A stretch of DNA of 64,000 nucleotides from Roseivirga spongicola (GCF_001592965.1 NZ_LRPC01000023.1:124001-188000), one strand, 5' to 3'; shown: positions 29,651 to 40,740, numbered from the stretch's first letter. The notes: a model not told the origin generated them from the sequence alone. A program made the numbers and translations.

Positions 29651-31888
29651 ATGGAATTAGCCAAACTGATTAAGGCTTTTGGTTATGTTACTTCGGAAAA
29701 TAGAGATGAAGCACTTGCGAACCTCATTGAATACGTTGTTTATACCCTAGACTCACCTCAGGATATAGCTGCTATTTGTGATTTTATAAAATTGGAATTT
29801 GACGTTCAGTTTGACCCTGCTGAATTAAAAAGTGTGGCCTCACAAATGCTAAAGAAGGGTAATCTAGAAAGAATAGCAGATGCCAAGTTTAAACTTTCAG
29901 ATTCAAGAGTTGCTGATTTAAGAGCTCATAGCAGAAGTATTGCTTTAAGGCAAGAGGAAAGGCAAAAACGGATAGGGAAGTATATTGATGAAATTGACTC
30001 TTCTAATCTAGCTCCAGAGGTACACAAAAAAATCCTTATTTCATTTACTCAATACATGTATGAATGCTTCTATGAGTATGGAAGAAGAGCAGTAAATATT
30101 ATATCAGGTGAACTGACTGAGGTTGAAAGGAGGACTAAGCATCAAATATTAAAACCATTCATTGATAGTTTTAGCCCCAATGAAAAACGTGTTTTTACAG
30201 ACTTGGTCGAGCATTTCACTGATGTGATGAATTCAGATGATTTAGATTACTTGCAGAAACTAGCGTACAAGGCTGAATTATTCTTTTCTCTAGGGATGGA
30301 TAAGGAGACTTATGAAAGAGCTAGCGAATTTAATTTTATGGATTGGGTTGTCTTCTTGGATACCAACTTTCTATACTCAATCCTCAATTTGCATAAACAC
30401 GATGAGGATGATGCTTGCAATCAAATTGTCAGAATAATTAGAGATCATAAATTAAACATCAGATTAACTTATATACCTGATACTCGTCAAGAATTACTCA
30501 ATAAAAAGAAAGATTTTGATAAAAACATTGCAAGGACAAGTTTCACTAAGCATCAAATAAGTGCCCTGCTATCATCTGGTAATCTTGACGGTTTCTCTAA
30601 GAAATATTATGAGCAGAAGTTAGAGTATGGTGATGAAACTCCGCATCCTACTGAAATTATTGATCATCATATTGCCTCCCTTAAAGAAAAAGGCGTATTA
30701 ATTTATAACTCGAACTTTAAAAGTCTAAGAGAAGAGAGTGGGTATCAACATATAATAAATGAAACAAGTGCATTTAAGGAGTACGAGAAGTTTAGAAATG
30801 AAACTAGAGTCGAAAAAGGGTTAGATTATAAACAACCTAAAGACGACCATCTCTTAGAACATGACGTATTCTTGCGTGAAGCTATTTTGTTTTTAAGAGG
30901 TACTAAGGCTGTATCAATGAATGATGTAAAGTACTATGGATTAACTCTTGATAAAACTTTGATAGGGTTTGATAAATATAGACTAAGAAGTGATAGAACA
31001 GTTTATGTGCCAGTGTTTTTTTTGCCGAGCTTTCTTCTAGGGAAGCTACTGAGGTTTATACCTCTTCCTACGGACGATTATAAAAAAGCATTTATCTCTG
31101 CTCTTTCAAGCACGGCTTTCGATACAAACTCTAATCATTCTGTGGCTGTGCAACAATCAGCACAAAAATTTAAATTAATGGGTATCAATGATGAAAGGGT
31201 GATGCTCAGTTGTATGGCAGACAACGTGTTTCTTGAGCAATTTTCTCAATTAGAAGAATCAGAACAAGTTCCTTTTATTGAATCTCAGTTGAATAGAAAA
31301 CATAAATCAATGCATGATGAGATGTCAGAGTTAAGGGGAAAGCTTGAAGAAAGAGAAGGTATGGTAAGTGAGGTTTCGAAAATAAGCGCTTCTAAGGATG
31401 AGGATTTGAAAAGATTAAAGGCAAGAATTAAGGTGTTGGAAGAGGATCAAGGACTGTTTATTCAAGAACTTAAGAAGTTAACTACTCCAAAAGCAGAGAT
31501 TCGAACCCAACCTGAGACACCACTTTTTTCTGATACTCAAGACTCAAATTTTGAGGAAGCCGTTGAAAGTGAATTGGAGGAGGAAGGTTCTGAAATAAAT
31601 TCATTCCGGACAGAATCGAGTCCCATTCAGAAGGGGCAGTATTATATACTTGCCTTGATGCTGATTATTGGTCTTCCTATAATTGTCGCTTCAATAATGA
31701 TTAAGGAGTATATTTATTTAGCATTTATCGGGGTTCCAACTGCAGTTGTTATTTCAGTTGCAGGTCTTTTCTTTGATATTCGAAAGTCAATCAAAACGAG
31801 GATTTGGTCTGGCCTATTACTTGTCATAATTTATACACTCATTCTTTTTTCAAATTGGAATTTGTTTTTTAATCCTCCTTTGCAATAG
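29651..31888 (+). CDS. Large PIN-like, coiled-coil, membrane-anchored protein
   Basis: 745 residues, family not recognised. Residues 1-220 are helical and soluble. About 232-445 looks like a PIN-type nuclease domain: hydrophobic strand VVFLDTNFL with D237, then E281 (RQELLNKKKDF), D405 (EHDVFLREAI) and D434 (LTLDKTL), in the order expected for the acidic cluster, with a large insertion between the second and third. About 543-612 is a charged coiled coil, 613-655 is acidic and probably disordered, and three TM helices lie near 664-681, 688-706 and 719-735. No signal peptide, so the nuclease-like part should be cytoplasmic and tethered to the inner membrane. It stands alone between the rpoBC terminator and the rpsL promoter. 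Codon use is less biased than its neighbours. A defence or RNA-processing role is inference only. Confidence 0.7.
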   Translation: MELAKLIKAFGYVTSENRDEALANLIEYVVYTLDSPQDIAAICDFIKLEFDVQFDPAELKSVASQMLKKGNLERIADAKFKLSDSRVADLRAHSRSIALRQEERQKRIGKYIDEIDSSNLAPEVHKKILISFTQYMYECFYEYGRRAVNIISGELTEVERRTKHQILKPFIDSFSPNEKRVFTDLVEHFTDVMNSDDLDYLQKLAYKAELFFSLGMDKETYERASEFNFMDWVVFLDTNFLYSILNLHKHDEDDACNQIVRIIRDHKLNIRLTYIPDTRQELLNKKKDFDKNIARTSFTKHQISALLSSGNLDGFSKKYYEQKLEYGDETPHPTEIIDHHIASLKEKGVLIYNSNFKSLREESGYQHIINETSAFKEYEKFRNETRVEKGLDYKQPKDDHLLEHDVFLREAILFLRGTKAVSMNDVKYYGLTLDKTLIGFDKYRLRSDRTVYVPVFFLPSFLLGKLLRFIPLPTDDYKKAFISALSSTAFDTNSNHSVAVQQSAQKFKLMGINDERVMLSCMADNVFLEQFSQLEESEQVPFIESQLNRKHKSMHDEMSELRGKLEEREGMVSEVSKISASKDEDLKRLKARIKVLEEDQGLFIQELKKLTTPKAEIRTQPETPLFSDTQDSNFEEAVESELEEEGSEINSFRTESSPIQKGQYYILALMLIIGLPIIVASIMIKEYIYLAFIGVPTAVVISVAGLFFDIRKSIKTRIWSGLLLVIIYTLILFSNWNLFFNPPLQ

Positions 31889-32075
31889 TATGGAGCCTAT
31901 GTCAAAATGCGTAAGATGATATAGAATCTGGTTCAAAAATCTTAGTATACCACATAAGGTTGTGAACGCCTAATGTTGCACAGATTGATGCGGAGGCAAT
32001 GAAATTCTCTTATCCTCAATAGCCCGACTACCTTTTAATCGCTTCATCGTCATGATTTTAATTTACTTTTCTCTA
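31889..32075. other. Unexplained spacer before the str operon promoter
   Basis: 187 bases with no convincing gene. On the minus strand a 27-codon frame starts at about 32056 and stops near 31975; frames beyond it are broken. It may be the eroded remnant of a gene or mobile element that came with the PIN-like gene, but I cannot identify it. Confidence 0.35.
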
Positions 32076-32106
32076 TTTGTTCTTAAGAATCCTTTCACTA
32101 CCTTTG
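32076..32106 (+). promoter_or_regulatory. Promoter of the str operon
   Basis: TTTG (32076-32079), 19-base spacer, TACCTTTG (32099-32106). Perfect match to the Bacteroidota promoter; start site about 40 bases before the rpsL ATG. Confidence 0.88.
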
Positions 32107-32151
32107 CAGTCCAAAATTTGTAACTAGGAAATAAAATCTAAAATTCTGTAA

Positions 32152-32532
32152 ATGCCTACTATACAACAACTAGTAAGAAAGGGCCGTAAGAAATTGACTT
32201 CGAAGTCAAAGTCTCCAGCTTTGGATAGCTGCCCACAGAGAAGAGGGGTTTGTACTAGGGTGTATACAACTACTCCAAAGAAACCTAACTCAGCTATGAG
32301 AAAAGTAGCAAGAGTAAGGTTGACTAACGGAAAAGAAGTGAACGCCTACATCCCAGGTGAAGGTCACAACCTTCAAGAGCACTCAATTGTATTGATTAGA
32401 GGAGGTAGAGTAAAAGACCTTCCAGGTGTGAGATATCACATCATCCGTGGAGCTTTGGATACTGCCGGTGTAAATGGTCGACTGCAAAGAAGATCTAAAT
32501 ACGGTGCCAAAAGACCAAAAGACAAAAAATAA
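32152..32532 (+). CDS. rpsL: Ribosomal protein S12
   Basis: 126 residues. The decoding-centre loop [12 protein letters not shown] has lysines at 43 and 44 (E. coli K42/K43 positions), the streptomycin-sensitive wild-type state; [11 protein letters not shown] is also intact. First gene of the str operon. Confidence 0.98.
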   Translation: MPTIQQLVRKGRKKLTSKSKSPALDSCPQRRGVCTRVYTTTPKKPNSAMRKVARVRLTNGKEVNAYIPGEGHNLQEHSIVLIRGGRVKDLPGVRYHIIRGALDTAGVNGRLQRRSKYGAKRPKDKK

Positions 32533-32549
32533 GATAACACTATTTAATA

Positions 32550-33017
32550 ATGAGAAAAGCTAAACCAAAGAAGAGATATATTCTTCCTGACCCGAAGTTC
32601 GGAGATACTTTGGTAACGAAGTTCGTGAACTACCTTATGGTGGACGGTAAGAAGAGTATTGCCTACGGAATTTTCTATGATGCAGTAGCATTGGTAGAGA
32701 AGCGTACTGGTGAGAATGGTCTTGAGACTTGGAAAAAAGCATTGAGTAACATCATGCCTTCTGTCGAAGTAAAGTCAAGGAGAGTAGGTGGTGCAACCTT
32801 TCAGGTGCCTACTGAAGTTAGACCTGCCAGAAAAACATCACTAGGAATTAAGTGGATGATTTCTTTCTCAAGAAAGAGAGGCGAGAAAACCATGACAGAG
32901 AGATTGGCTGGAGAAATCATTGCCGCTTCTAAAGGAGAAGGTGGTGCTGTGAAGAAGAAGGATGATACTCACAGAATGGCAGACGCTAACAAAGCATTTT
33001 CACACTTTAGATTTTAA
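32550..33017 (+). CDS. rpsG: Ribosomal protein S7
   Basis: 155 residues. Begins [19 protein letters not shown]; contains [19 protein letters not shown] and ends in AFSHFRF. Nucleates the 30S head on 16S rRNA; in many bacteria represses the str operon. 14 bases before fusA. Confidence 0.98.
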   Translation: MRKAKPKKRYILPDPKFGDTLVTKFVNYLMVDGKKSIAYGIFYDAVALVEKRTGENGLETWKKALSNIMPSVEVKSRRVGGATFQVPTEVRPARKTSLGIKWMISFSRKRGEKTMTERLAGEIIAASKGEGGAVKKKDDTHRMADANKAFSHFRF

Positions 33018-33031
33018 TTCCTAAACAAATC

Positions 33032-35131
33032 ATGGCAAGAGATTTAAGATTAACTCGGAATATCGGTATTGCAGCCCATATTGATGCGGGTAAGACAACT
33101 ACTACCGAGCGTATCCTTTATTATACAGGTGTTTCTCACAAAATTGGTGAGGTTCACGATGGTGCTGCTACCATGGACTGGATGGAGCAAGAGCAAGAAA
33201 GAGGTATTACTATTACTTCTGCTGCTACCACAGTGTTTTGGCCTTACAAAGATGAGGAGTACCACATTAACATTATTGACACTCCTGGTCACGTTGACTT
33301 TACCGTAGAGGTAAACAGATCGCTTCGTGTATTGGATGGTCTAGTGTTCTTGTTTTCTGCAGTAGATGGTGTTGAGCCTCAGTCTGAGACTAACTGGAGA
33401 CTTGCAGATAACTACAAAGTAGCAAGACTTGGTTTTGTGAACAAGATGGACCGTGCTGGTGCTGACTTCCTTGCTGTTTGTAAGCAAGTAAAGGAAATGT
33501 TAGGTACAAAGGCAGTTCCTCTTCAATTACCTATCGGTGCTGAAGACACATTCAAGGGAGTGGTTGATTTAGTAGAGAACAAGGCAATTGTTTGGAATGA
33601 GGAAGATCAAGGTATGACTTATAGCGAGATCGACATTCCTGAAGATATGGTTGATGATGTTGCTGAGTACAGAGAGTATCTGTTGGAGGCCATCGCTGAA
33701 TATGATGATACTTTGATGGAGAAATTCTTCGAAGATCCAGATTCAATCACCAAAGATGAAATCCTTGCTGCTTTGAGACAAGCTACCATCAACTTGGACT
33801 TCGTTCCAATGCTTTGTGGTTCAGCTTTCAAAAACAAGGGTGTTCAATCAATGTTGAACTATGTGATGGAACTTCTTCCTTCACCTCTAGATAGAGATAA
33901 CATTGTTGGAACTGATCCTGATACTGAAGAGAAGATCACTAGAAAGCCAGATCCAAATGGGCCATTTGCTGCTTTGGCATTTAAGATTGCAACTGACCCA
34001 TTCGTAGGTCGTCTTTGCTTTGTAAGATCTTACTCTGGTATGTTAGATTCAGGTTCTTATGTGTACAACACAAGAACTAATAAGAAAGAGAGGATTTCTA
34101 GAATCTTCCAAATGCACGCTAACAAGCAGAATGCAATTGAGAAATTGCACGCTGGTGATATCGCTGCTGTGGTAGGATTTAAAGATATTAAGACGGGTGA
34201 TACACTTTGTGACGAGAAGAATAGAATTGTTCTTGAATCTATGGTGTTCCCTGATCCTGTAATTGGATATGCTATTGAGCCTAAAACTCAGGCTGATGTA
34301 GACAAACTGGGTATGGCTATTGCCAAGCTAGTTGAAGAAGATCCAACTTTGACAGTAAATACTGACGAAGAAACAGGTCAAACAATCCTTAGAGGTATGG
34401 GTGAGCTTCACCTAGATATCATCATGGATCGTTTGAGAAGAGAATTCAAGGTAGAGGTTAATCAAGGTGCTCCTCAGGTTGCTTATAAAGAGTCAGTTAA
34501 CTCACTAGTAGAGCACAAAGAGGTTTACAAGAAGCAATCGGGTGGTAAAGGTAAGTTTGCCGATATCGTATTCGAACTTAGCCCTGCCGATGATGAATTT
34601 GAAGGTTTAGGTCTTCAGTTTGTTAATGGAATTGTTGGTGGTGTAATTCCTAAAGAATTTATCCCAGCAATTGAGAAAGGCTTCAAATCTGCTATGGATA
34701 ACGGTCCTTTGGCTGGTTACCCAGTAGAGAGAATGAAAGTGAGATTGTACCACGGTTCATTCCACGATGTGGATTCAGATGCACTCTCTTTTGAAATGGC
34801 AGCAAGACTTGGTTTCAAAGAGGCGGCTAGAAAGGCTACCCCTAAATTGATGGAACCAATTATGGCTGTAGATGTGGTAACTCCAGATGATTATACAGGA
34901 TCTATCACTGGTGACTTGAACAGAAGAAGAGGTATTATGAAAGGTATGGATACCAAAGGTACTTCTACTGTAATTAAGGCTAGTGTGCCACTTTCAGAAT
35001 TGTTTGGTTACGTAACGGATTTGAGAACAATGTCTTCTGGTAGAGCAACTGCTTCTTTGACATTCTCTCACTATGATGTTGTTCCTAACAACATTGCTGA
35101 AGAAGTGATCAAAAAGACAAAAGGCGAATAA
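33032..35131 (+). CDS. fusA: Elongation factor G
   Basis: 699 residues. P-loop [15 protein letters not shown] near 16-30, [10 protein letters not shown] (switch I), [12 protein letters not shown]. Domains II-V follow, with the domain IV tip region and the C-terminal [18 protein letters not shown]. Drives translocation and, with RRF, ribosome recycling. 19 bases before rpsJ. Confidence 0.98.
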   Translation: MARDLRLTRNIGIAAHIDAGKTTTTERILYYTGVSHKIGEVHDGAATMDWMEQEQERGITITSAATTVFWPYKDEEYHINIIDTPGHVDFTVEVNRSLRVLDGLVFLFSAVDGVEPQSETNWRLADNYKVARLGFVNKMDRAGADFLAVCKQVKEMLGTKAVPLQLPIGAEDTFKGVVDLVENKAIVWNEEDQGMTYSEIDIPEDMVDDVAEYREYLLEAIAEYDDTLMEKFFEDPDSITKDEILAALRQATINLDFVPMLCGSAFKNKGVQSMLNYVMELLPSPLDRDNIVGTDPDTEEKITRKPDPNGPFAALAFKIATDPFVGRLCFVRSYSGMLDSGSYVYNTRTNKKERISRIFQMHANKQNAIEKLHAGDIAAVVGFKDIKTGDTLCDEKNRIVLESMVFPDPVIGYAIEPKTQADVDKLGMAIAKLVEEDPTLTVNTDEETGQTILRGMGELHLDIIMDRLRREFKVEVNQGAPQVAYKESVNSLVEHKEVYKKQSGGKGKFADIVFELSPADDEFEGLGLQFVNGIVGGVIPKEFIPAIEKGFKSAMDNGPLAGYPVERMKVRLYHGSFHDVDSDALSFEMAARLGFKEAARKATPKLMEPIMAVDVVTPDDYTGSITGDLNRRRGIMKGMDTKGTSTVIKASVPLSELFGYVTDLRTMSSGRATASLTFSHYDVVPNNIAEEVIKKTKGE

Positions 35132-35150
35132 GCTGTAAATTTTTAATAAG

Positions 35151-35456
35151 ATGACACAGAAGATAAGAATCAAATTAAAGTCATACGATCACAACTTGGT
35201 GGATAAGTCATCAGAGAAGATCGTGAGAGCTGTGAAAACAACTGGTGCTATTGTTAGCGGACCAATTCCGTTGCCAACAGTAAAAGAGAAATTTACAGTG
35301 CTAAGATCACCACACGTGAATAAGAAGTCGCGTGAGCAATTCCAACTTTGTACTTACAAGAGATTAGTAGATATCTACTCATCTAGTGCAAAGACGGTAG
35401 ATGCTTTGATGAAGCTTGAGCTTCCATCTGGTGTAGACGTAGAGATTAAGGTATAA
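35151..35456 (+). CDS. rpsJ: Ribosomal protein S10
   Basis: 101 residues: [16 protein letters not shown] at the start and [13 protein letters not shown] in the middle. Also the NusE antitermination partner. Here it ends the str operon, since a terminator follows and a new promoter precedes rplC. Confidence 0.98.
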   Translation: MTQKIRIKLKSYDHNLVDKSSEKIVRAVKTTGAIVSGPIPLPTVKEKFTVLRSPHVNKKSREQFQLCTYKRLVDIYSSSAKTVDALMKLELPSGVDVEIKV

Positions 35457-35479
35457 TTATATAATACTGAGAAATTAAG

Positions 35480-35512
35480 AGAGGCTGTTCTGCTTAGAAT
35501 GGCCTCTTTTTT
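35480..35512 (+). terminator. Terminator between rpsJ and rplC
   Basis: AGAGGC (35480-35485) pairs with GCCTCT (35502-35507), with a further TTCT/AGAA pairing inside, followed by TTTTT. Separates the str operon from the S10 operon. Confidence 0.82.
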
Positions 35513-35584
35513 ATGCATAGAGAGGGCTTTTTATTGTCAGTCAAACAGTTAGCTAAATATTTCTTAGAAATTCTAACGGTGCCG

Positions 35585-35615
35585 TTTGCTGCAGAATATT
35601 AATTTCCTATCTTTG
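35585..35615 (+). promoter_or_regulatory. Promoter of the S10 operon at rplC
   Basis: TTTG (35585-35588), 19-base spacer, TATCTTTG (35608-35615), 52 bases before the rplC ATG. Confidence 0.87.
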
Positions 35616-35667
35616 CAGTCCGTTTCTCGGAAGCGCTAGATTTGTAGCGTTTAAAAAGAATTAAAAG

Positions 35668-36300
35668 ATGTCTGGAATAATCGGAAAAAAAATCGGAATG
35701 ACTAGCATCTATGGTGCCGATGGACTTAGTGTCGCATGCACGGTTATAGAAGCTGGTCCTTGCGTGGTTACGCAAGTAAAAAATGAGGAAACAGACGGAT
35801 ACAGAGCTGTACAACTTGCTTACGGTGAGCGTAAAGAAAAAAATACGCCAAGTTCGTTGAAGGGGCATTTCAAAAAAGCCAATACAACGCCTAAGAAAGA
35901 AGTGGTTGAGTTTCGAGATTTCCGTGAAGAATTCGAAGATAAAGTCGTTCTAGGAAACGTCATCAATGTGGGTGATGTGTTTGAAGAAGGCGATTTTGTT
36001 GATGCTATTGGAACCTCTAAAGGTAAGGGTTTCCAGGGTGTGGTTAAAAGGCACGGCTTCGGTGGTGTTGGTCAAGCTACGCACGGTCAGCACAACAGAA
36101 TGAGAGCTCCGGGTTCTATTGGTGGTGCCTCTTATCCTGCTAGAGTATTTAAAGGTACTCGTATGGCTGGAAGAATGGGTAACGACAGAGTGAAGGTTTT
36201 GAACCTGAAAGTGATGAAAGTAATGCCTGAAAAGAATCTTATCGTAGTGAGTGGTTCTGTTCCAGGTGCTAAGAATTCAATCGTAGTACTAGAGAAATAA
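35668..36300 (+). CDS. rplC: Ribosomal protein L3
   Basis: 210 residues. [15 protein letters not shown] start; the central extension [19 protein letters not shown] reaches the peptidyl-transferase centre and carries the glutamine methylated by PrmB in other bacteria. First gene after the internal promoter. Confidence 0.98.
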   Translation: MSGIIGKKIGMTSIYGADGLSVACTVIEAGPCVVTQVKNEETDGYRAVQLAYGERKEKNTPSSLKGHFKKANTTPKKEVVEFRDFREEFEDKVVLGNVINVGDVFEEGDFVDAIGTSKGKGFQGVVKRHGFGGVGQATHGQHNRMRAPGSIGGASYPARVFKGTRMAGRMGNDRVKVLNLKVMKVMPEKNLIVVSGSVPGAKNSIVVLEK

Positions 36301-36304
36301 GAAG

Positions 36305-36934
36305 ATGGAGATTTCAGTATTAAAAAATAGTGGAGAAGACACTGGAAGAAAGATTACTCTTTCAGACGATATCTTCGGTATTGAGCCAAACGATCATGCC
36401 ATCTACTTAGATGTTAAGCAATACTTGGCGAATCAGCGTCAAGGAACTCATAAGTCTAAGGAAAGAAATGAAATTGCTGGTTCTACGAAAAAGATAAAGA
36501 GACAAAAGGGTACTGGTACTGCGAGAGCAGGTAGTATTAAGTCTCCTATATTTAGAGGTGGAGGTAGAGTATTCGGTCCTCAGCCTAGAGATTACAGCTT
36601 TAAGCTGAACAAGAAATTGAAGTCTTTAGCTAGAAAGTCTGCATTGGCTTATAAAGCGAAAGACAATGGTTTAGTGGTGTTAGAAGATATCAACTTCGAA
36701 TCTCCAAAGACCAAAGATTTCGTAAAAGTTCTTAATGGCCTTTCTGTGGCTGACAAGAAAACTCTTTTGGTTCTTCCTGATTCGGCTAACAAGAATGTTG
36801 TGCTTTCAGGTAGAAATGTGAAGAATGCTAAAATTACAACGGCTGACTCATTGAACACTTATGATGTGTTGAACGCTGATAGCCTATTGATTAGCGAAAG
36901 TTCAATTGAAAAGCTTGAAAACCTTCTAAAGTAA
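36305..36934 (+). CDS. rplD: Ribosomal protein L4
   Basis: 209 residues. The exit-tunnel loop ([32 protein letters not shown]) is intact. In E. coli L4 regulates its own operon; no such leader is evident here. Confidence 0.98.
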   Translation: MEISVLKNSGEDTGRKITLSDDIFGIEPNDHAIYLDVKQYLANQRQGTHKSKERNEIAGSTKKIKRQKGTGTARAGSIKSPIFRGGGRVFGPQPRDYSFKLNKKLKSLARKSALAYKAKDNGLVVLEDINFESPKTKDFVKVLNGLSVADKKTLLVLPDSANKNVVLSGRNVKNAKITTADSLNTYDVLNADSLLISESSIEKLENLLK

Positions 36935-36941
36935 TCTGAAG

Positions 36942-37229
36942 ATGAGTGTTTTAAAGAAGCCATTAGTAACTGAGAAAGTATCGGCCTTAAACGAAAAAGG
37001 TAAGTACGGTTTTATTGTAGACCTGAATGCCAATAAAGTTGAAATTAAGAAGGCTGTAGAAGATATGTACGGTGTAACCGTAGAAGATGTTAATACCATG
37101 AAATATCAGGGTAAAGACAAATCACGCTACACTAAGTCCAGAATCATTTCTGGTAGAGCAAGTTCGTTTAAGAAAGCAATTGTAACTGTTGCTGAAGGAG
37201 AGGTAATCGATTTTTATAGCGGCATTTAA
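36942..37229 (+). CDS. rplW: Ribosomal protein L23
   Basis: 95 residues, starting MSVLKKPLVTEKVSALNEKG. Sits at the tunnel exit and docks trigger factor and SRP. 7 bases after rplD. Confidence 0.97.
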   Translation: MSVLKKPLVTEKVSALNEKGKYGFIVDLNANKVEIKKAVEDMYGVTVEDVNTMKYQGKDKSRYTKSRIISGRASSFKKAIVTVAEGEVIDFYSGI

Positions 37230-37239
37230 TTGAAGTAAG

Positions 37240-38061
37240 ATGGGTGTAAAGAAATTAAGACCAATGACCCCCGGCACAAGAGGCCGTATAGCTCCAGACT
37301 TTGCTGATGTAACAACATCAACTCCTGAAAAGTCTTTGCTTGCTCCTCTTAAGAGATCTGGAGGTAGAAACAATACCGGTAAAATGACCATGCGCTACAT
37401 GGGTGGTGGTCACAAAAGAAAACTGAGAGTTATCGATTTCAAAAGAGATAAATTCGATGTGCCGGCTACAGTTAAAAGCATTGAGTACGATCCGTCTAGA
37501 AGTGCCAGAGTTGCATTGCTTTATTACGCGGATGGTGAGAAAAGATATATAGTCGCTCCTCAAGGATTAGAAGTTGGCCAGCAGATTGTATCTGGTGAAG
37601 CTGTTGCTCCTGAGGTTGGAAACGCTCTTCCTTTGTCAAAAATTCCTTTGGGTACTATTATCCATAATGTGGAGTTTAAGCCTGGTAAAGGTGCTGCTTT
37701 GGCAAGAAGCGCAGGATCTTATGTTCAGTTGGTTGCTAGAGAAGGGAAATACGCTACTGTAAAGCTTCCTTCAGGCGAGCAAAGAAACATCTTATCTACA
37801 TGTATGGCTACTATTGGTGCCGTAGGTAATGCTGAACACATGAACGTGAGGTTAGGTAAAGCTGGTAGAAAGAGATGGTTAGGAAGAAGACCTAGAGTAA
37901 GAGGTGTGGTAATGAACCCGGTAGATCACCCAATGGGTGGTGGTGAAGGTAGATCATCTGGAGGTCATCCAAGATCTAGAAAAGGCCTTTACGCTAAAGG
38001 TCAAAAAACCAGAACTCCTAAGAAATACTCGAATAGACTAATAATCGGTAAAAAGAAATAA
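37240..38061 (+). CDS. rplB: Ribosomal protein L2
   Basis: 273 residues. [18 protein letters not shown], and near the C-terminus [19 protein letters not shown] containing the conserved histidine near the peptidyl-transferase centre. Confidence 0.98.
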   Translation: MGVKKLRPMTPGTRGRIAPDFADVTTSTPEKSLLAPLKRSGGRNNTGKMTMRYMGGGHKRKLRVIDFKRDKFDVPATVKSIEYDPSRSARVALLYYADGEKRYIVAPQGLEVGQQIVSGEAVAPEVGNALPLSKIPLGTIIHNVEFKPGKGAALARSAGSYVQLVAREGKYATVKLPSGEQRNILSTCMATIGAVGNAEHMNVRLGKAGRKRWLGRRPRVRGVVMNPVDHPMGGGEGRSSGGHPRSRKGLYAKGQKTRTPKKYSNRLIIGKKK

Positions 38062-38067
38062 TCTAGC

Positions 38068-38343
38068 ATGGCACGTTCATTAAAAAAAGGACCATATATC
38101 GATTTTAGATTGGCAAACAAAGTCGATGCGATGGAAGAAACTGGCAAGAAGTCAGTTATCAAAACCTGGTCTAGAAGATCTATGATCTCTCCAGATTTCA
38201 TCGGCCACACATTTGCAGTTCATAACGGAAATAAATTCATCCCTGTGTTTGTTACTGAAAACATGGTAGGACACAAGTTTGGTGAGTTTGCTCCGACAAG
38301 AAACTTTAGAGGTCACATTGCTAAAAAAGATAAGAAGAGATAA
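38068..38343 (+). CDS. rpsS: Ribosomal protein S19
   Basis: 91 residues: [15 protein letters not shown] and [17 protein letters not shown]. Head protein of the 30S subunit. Its TAA overlaps the rplV ATG as TAATG. Confidence 0.98.
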   Translation: MARSLKKGPYIDFRLANKVDAMEETGKKSVIKTWSRRSMISPDFIGHTFAVHNGNKFIPVFVTENMVGHKFGEFAPTRNFRGHIAKKDKKR

Positions 38344-38735
38344 TGGAAGCTGTTGCAAAACTTAACAATGTTCCAACTTCTCCTCGTAAGATGAGAATGG
38401 TCGCTGATATGATCAGAGGCGAGCGCGTGAATACTGCGTTGAACATCTTGAAATTCGAGCCGAAGGAAGGCGCTGCTAGGCTACAGAAATTGTTGCTTTC
38501 AGCAATCTCTAACTGGCAAGCTAAAAACGAAGATGAGAGACTTGAAGACGCAGATCTTTTTATTAAAGAAATTCGCGTTGATGGTGGCAGAATGTTAAAG
38601 AGATTAAGACCTGCACCTCAAGGTAGAGCTCATAGAATTAGAAAAAGATCAAATCATGTGACCATCGTAGTTGATTCAAAGAATTCAACCGAGGTTACCG
38701 CTGAAGAAGTAATAAATAACGAAACTGATAATTAA
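38343..38735 (+). CDS. rplV: Ribosomal protein L22
   Basis: 130 residues. Starts [26 protein letters not shown]; the tunnel hairpin segment [20 protein letters not shown] is intact. Coupled to rpsS by TAATG. Confidence 0.98.
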   Translation: MEAVAKLNNVPTSPRKMRMVADMIRGERVNTALNILKFEPKEGAARLQKLLLSAISNWQAKNEDERLEDADLFIKEIRVDGGRMLKRLRPAPQGRAHRIRKRSNHVTIVVDSKNSTEVTAEEVINNETDN

Positions 38736-38741
38736 AAACAG

Positions 38742-39464
38742 ATGGGACAAAAAGTTAACCCTGTTGGTTTCAGATTAGGAGTTGTACGTGGCTGGGATTC
38801 TAGCTGGTACGGTGGAAAAGACTTCTCTGATAAACTGGTTGAAGATCAGGAGATCAGAAAATATATCGATGCCCGAATTCCTAAAGGTGGTATCTCAAAA
38901 GTTATAATTGAGAGAACTATCAAAAGAATCACCATTACTGTTCATACTGCCAGACCTGGTGTTGTAATCGGTAAAGGAGGGCAAGAAGTTGATCGTATTA
39001 AAGAAGAGTTGAAGAAGCTTACTGGAAAGGACGTTCAAATCAACATCTTCGAAATCAAGAGACCTGAGCTAGATGCAAAATTGGTGGGTGAGTCAATCGC
39101 TCAGCAGTTGCAAGCAAGAATTTCCTACAGAAGAGCTATGAAGCAAGCTATTGCTTCTGCTGTTAGAGTAGGTGCTCAAGGTATCAAGGTTAAATGCTCT
39201 GGTCGTCTTGGTGGTGCTGAAATGGCAAGAACTGAGATGTACAAAGAAGGAAGAATTCCTCTTCATACATTAAGAGCAGATATTGATTACGCTATCTCTG
39301 AGGCCGACACTGTTTACGGTAAAATCGGAATCAAGGTATGGATTTTCAAAGGCGAGGTTTACGGTAAGAGAGACTTATCTCCAAACGTTGGTAACCCTAA
39401 TCAAATGGGTGGTGGCGACCGTAGAGGTGGTGCTAGAAGACCTAACCGTAATAAAAAGAAGTAA
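38742..39464 (+). CDS. rpsC: Ribosomal protein S3
   Basis: 240 residues. KH domain ([16 protein letters not shown]) and C-terminal S3 domain ([21 protein letters not shown]). The tail ([18 protein letters not shown]) is a basic extension. Part of the mRNA entry pore. Confidence 0.98.
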   Translation: MGQKVNPVGFRLGVVRGWDSSWYGGKDFSDKLVEDQEIRKYIDARIPKGGISKVIIERTIKRITITVHTARPGVVIGKGGQEVDRIKEELKKLTGKDVQINIFEIKRPELDAKLVGESIAQQLQARISYRRAMKQAIASAVRVGAQGIKVKCSGRLGGAEMARTEMYKEGRIPLHTLRADIDYAISEADTVYGKIGIKVWIFKGEVYGKRDLSPNVGNPNQMGGGDRRGGARRPNRNKKK

Positions 39465-39487
39465 CCCAACTGTAAAAAGGAGAGAAG

Positions 39488-39907
39488 ATGTTACAGCCTA
39501 AAAGAACCAAGTTTAGAAAAATGCAGAAAGGTCGCATCAAAGGTGTGGCCGGACGTGGACATACATTGGATTTCGGAACCTTCGGTATCAAGTCTCTTGA
39601 GCCAGGTTGGATTACAAGCCGTCAGATCGAAGCTGCTCGTATTGCTATGACGAGAGCAATGAAAAGAGAAGGCCAAGTATGGATTAGAATATTCCCGGAC
39701 AAGCCTATTACTAGCAAGCCTGCTGAAGTAAGGATGGGTAAGGGTAAAGGTGCTCCTGAATATTGGGTAGCTGTTGTAAAACCAGGTACAGTGCTTTTCG
39801 AAGCAGCTGGTGTAAATGTTGAATTGGCGAAAGAAGCCTTGAGACTTGCAGCTCAGAAGTTGCCTCTTTCTACCAAATTTATTGTTCGTAGAGATTACGT
39901 GGCATAG
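39488..39907 (+). CDS. rplP: Ribosomal protein L16
   Basis: 139 residues: [16 protein letters not shown] start, [15 protein letters not shown], ending [15 protein letters not shown]. Contacts the A-site tRNA elbow. 2 bases before rpmC. Confidence 0.98.
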   Translation: MLQPKRTKFRKMQKGRIKGVAGRGHTLDFGTFGIKSLEPGWITSRQIEAARIAMTRAMKREGQVWIRIFPDKPITSKPAEVRMGKGKGAPEYWVAVVKPGTVLFEAAGVNVELAKEALRLAAQKLPLSTKFIVRRDYVA

Positions 39908-39909
39908 TT

Positions 39910-40104
39910 ATGAAGAATTCAGAAATCAAGGCGCTCACTGTAGAGGAGCTTAGAGAAAAGATAAATACGGAAGTTAGCGGTCTGCAGAAGTTAAACTTTG
40001 CACATGCTATTTCTCCTATTGAAAATCCGATGAAAATCAGACATTCAAAACGTCTGATCGCGAGATTGAGAACAGAGTTAAGGGCTAAGGAACTTGCTAA
40101 CTAA
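39910..40104 (+). CDS. rpmC: Ribosomal protein L29
   Basis: 64 residues: two-helix protein ([14 protein letters not shown], then [19 protein letters not shown]). Near the tunnel exit. Confidence 0.96.
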   Translation: MKNSEIKALTVEELREKINTEVSGLQKLNFAHAISPIENPMKIRHSKRLIARLRTELRAKELAN

Positions 40105-40105
40105 T

Positions 40106-40369
40106 ATGAGCATGGAGACCAGAAATCTTAGAAAAGAGAGAGTCGGGGTAGTAACAAGCAACAAGATGGATAAGACCATCACTGTAGCTGTTCAAAGAAA
40201 AGAGAAGCACCCGATCTATGGTAAGTTTGTTAAGAAAACAACAAAATTTGCCGCTCATGACGAAAAGAATGATTGTGGTATCGGAGATACCGTGAAGATC
40301 ATGGAGACTCGTCCGCTGAGTAAAAACAAGCGTTGGAGACTAGTAGAAATTATTGAAAGAGCCAAGTAA
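40106..40369 (+). CDS. rpsQ: Ribosomal protein S17
   Basis: 87 residues from ATG 40106, just after the rpmC stop; the longer frame from TTG 40094 overlaps rpmC and adds no conserved sequence. ATG 40112 is also possible. [19 protein letters not shown] and [20 protein letters not shown] identify it. Confidence 0.96.
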   Translation: MSMETRNLRKERVGVVTSNKMDKTITVAVQRKEKHPIYGKFVKKTTKFAAHDEKNDCGIGDTVKIMETRPLSKNKRWRLVEIIERAK

Positions 40370-40371
40370 TC

Positions 40372-40740
40372 ATGATTAGACAAGAATCAAGACTAAGCGT
40401 TGCCGATAACAGTGGTGCTAAAGAGGTGCTCTGTATTCGTGTACTTGGTGGTACTAAAAAGAAGTACGCCACAGTAGGTGATAAAATTGTGGTTTCAGTA
40501 AAATCTGCTCATTCTTCAAGTAACCTCAAAAAAGGAACTGTTTCTAAAGCAGTAATCGTAAGAACCAAAAAAGAGGTAAGAAGAAAAGACGGATCTTATA
40601 TCCGTTTTGAGGATAATGCTGCAGTGTTATTGAACAATAACGATGAGCCAAGAGGTACTCGTATGTTCGGACCTGTAGCCAGAGAGTTGCGTGAAAAGCA
40701 ATTTATGAAGATTGTTTCATTGGCTCCTGAAGTATTGTAA
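40372..40740 (+). CDS. rplN: Ribosomal protein L14
   Basis: 122 residues: [19 protein letters not shown] start and [15 protein letters not shown] near the end. Intersubunit bridge protein. Confidence 0.98.
   Translation: MIRQESRLSVADNSGAKEVLCIRVLGGTKKKYATVGDKIVVSVKSAHSSSNLKKGTVSKAVIVRTKKEVRRKDGSYIRFEDNAAVLLNNNDEPRGTRMFGPVARELREKQFMKIVSLAPEVL

Noticed and set aside
31975-32056. 27-codon minus-strand frame before rpsL
   Set aside because: Too short and unrecognised; left as part of the unexplained spacer.
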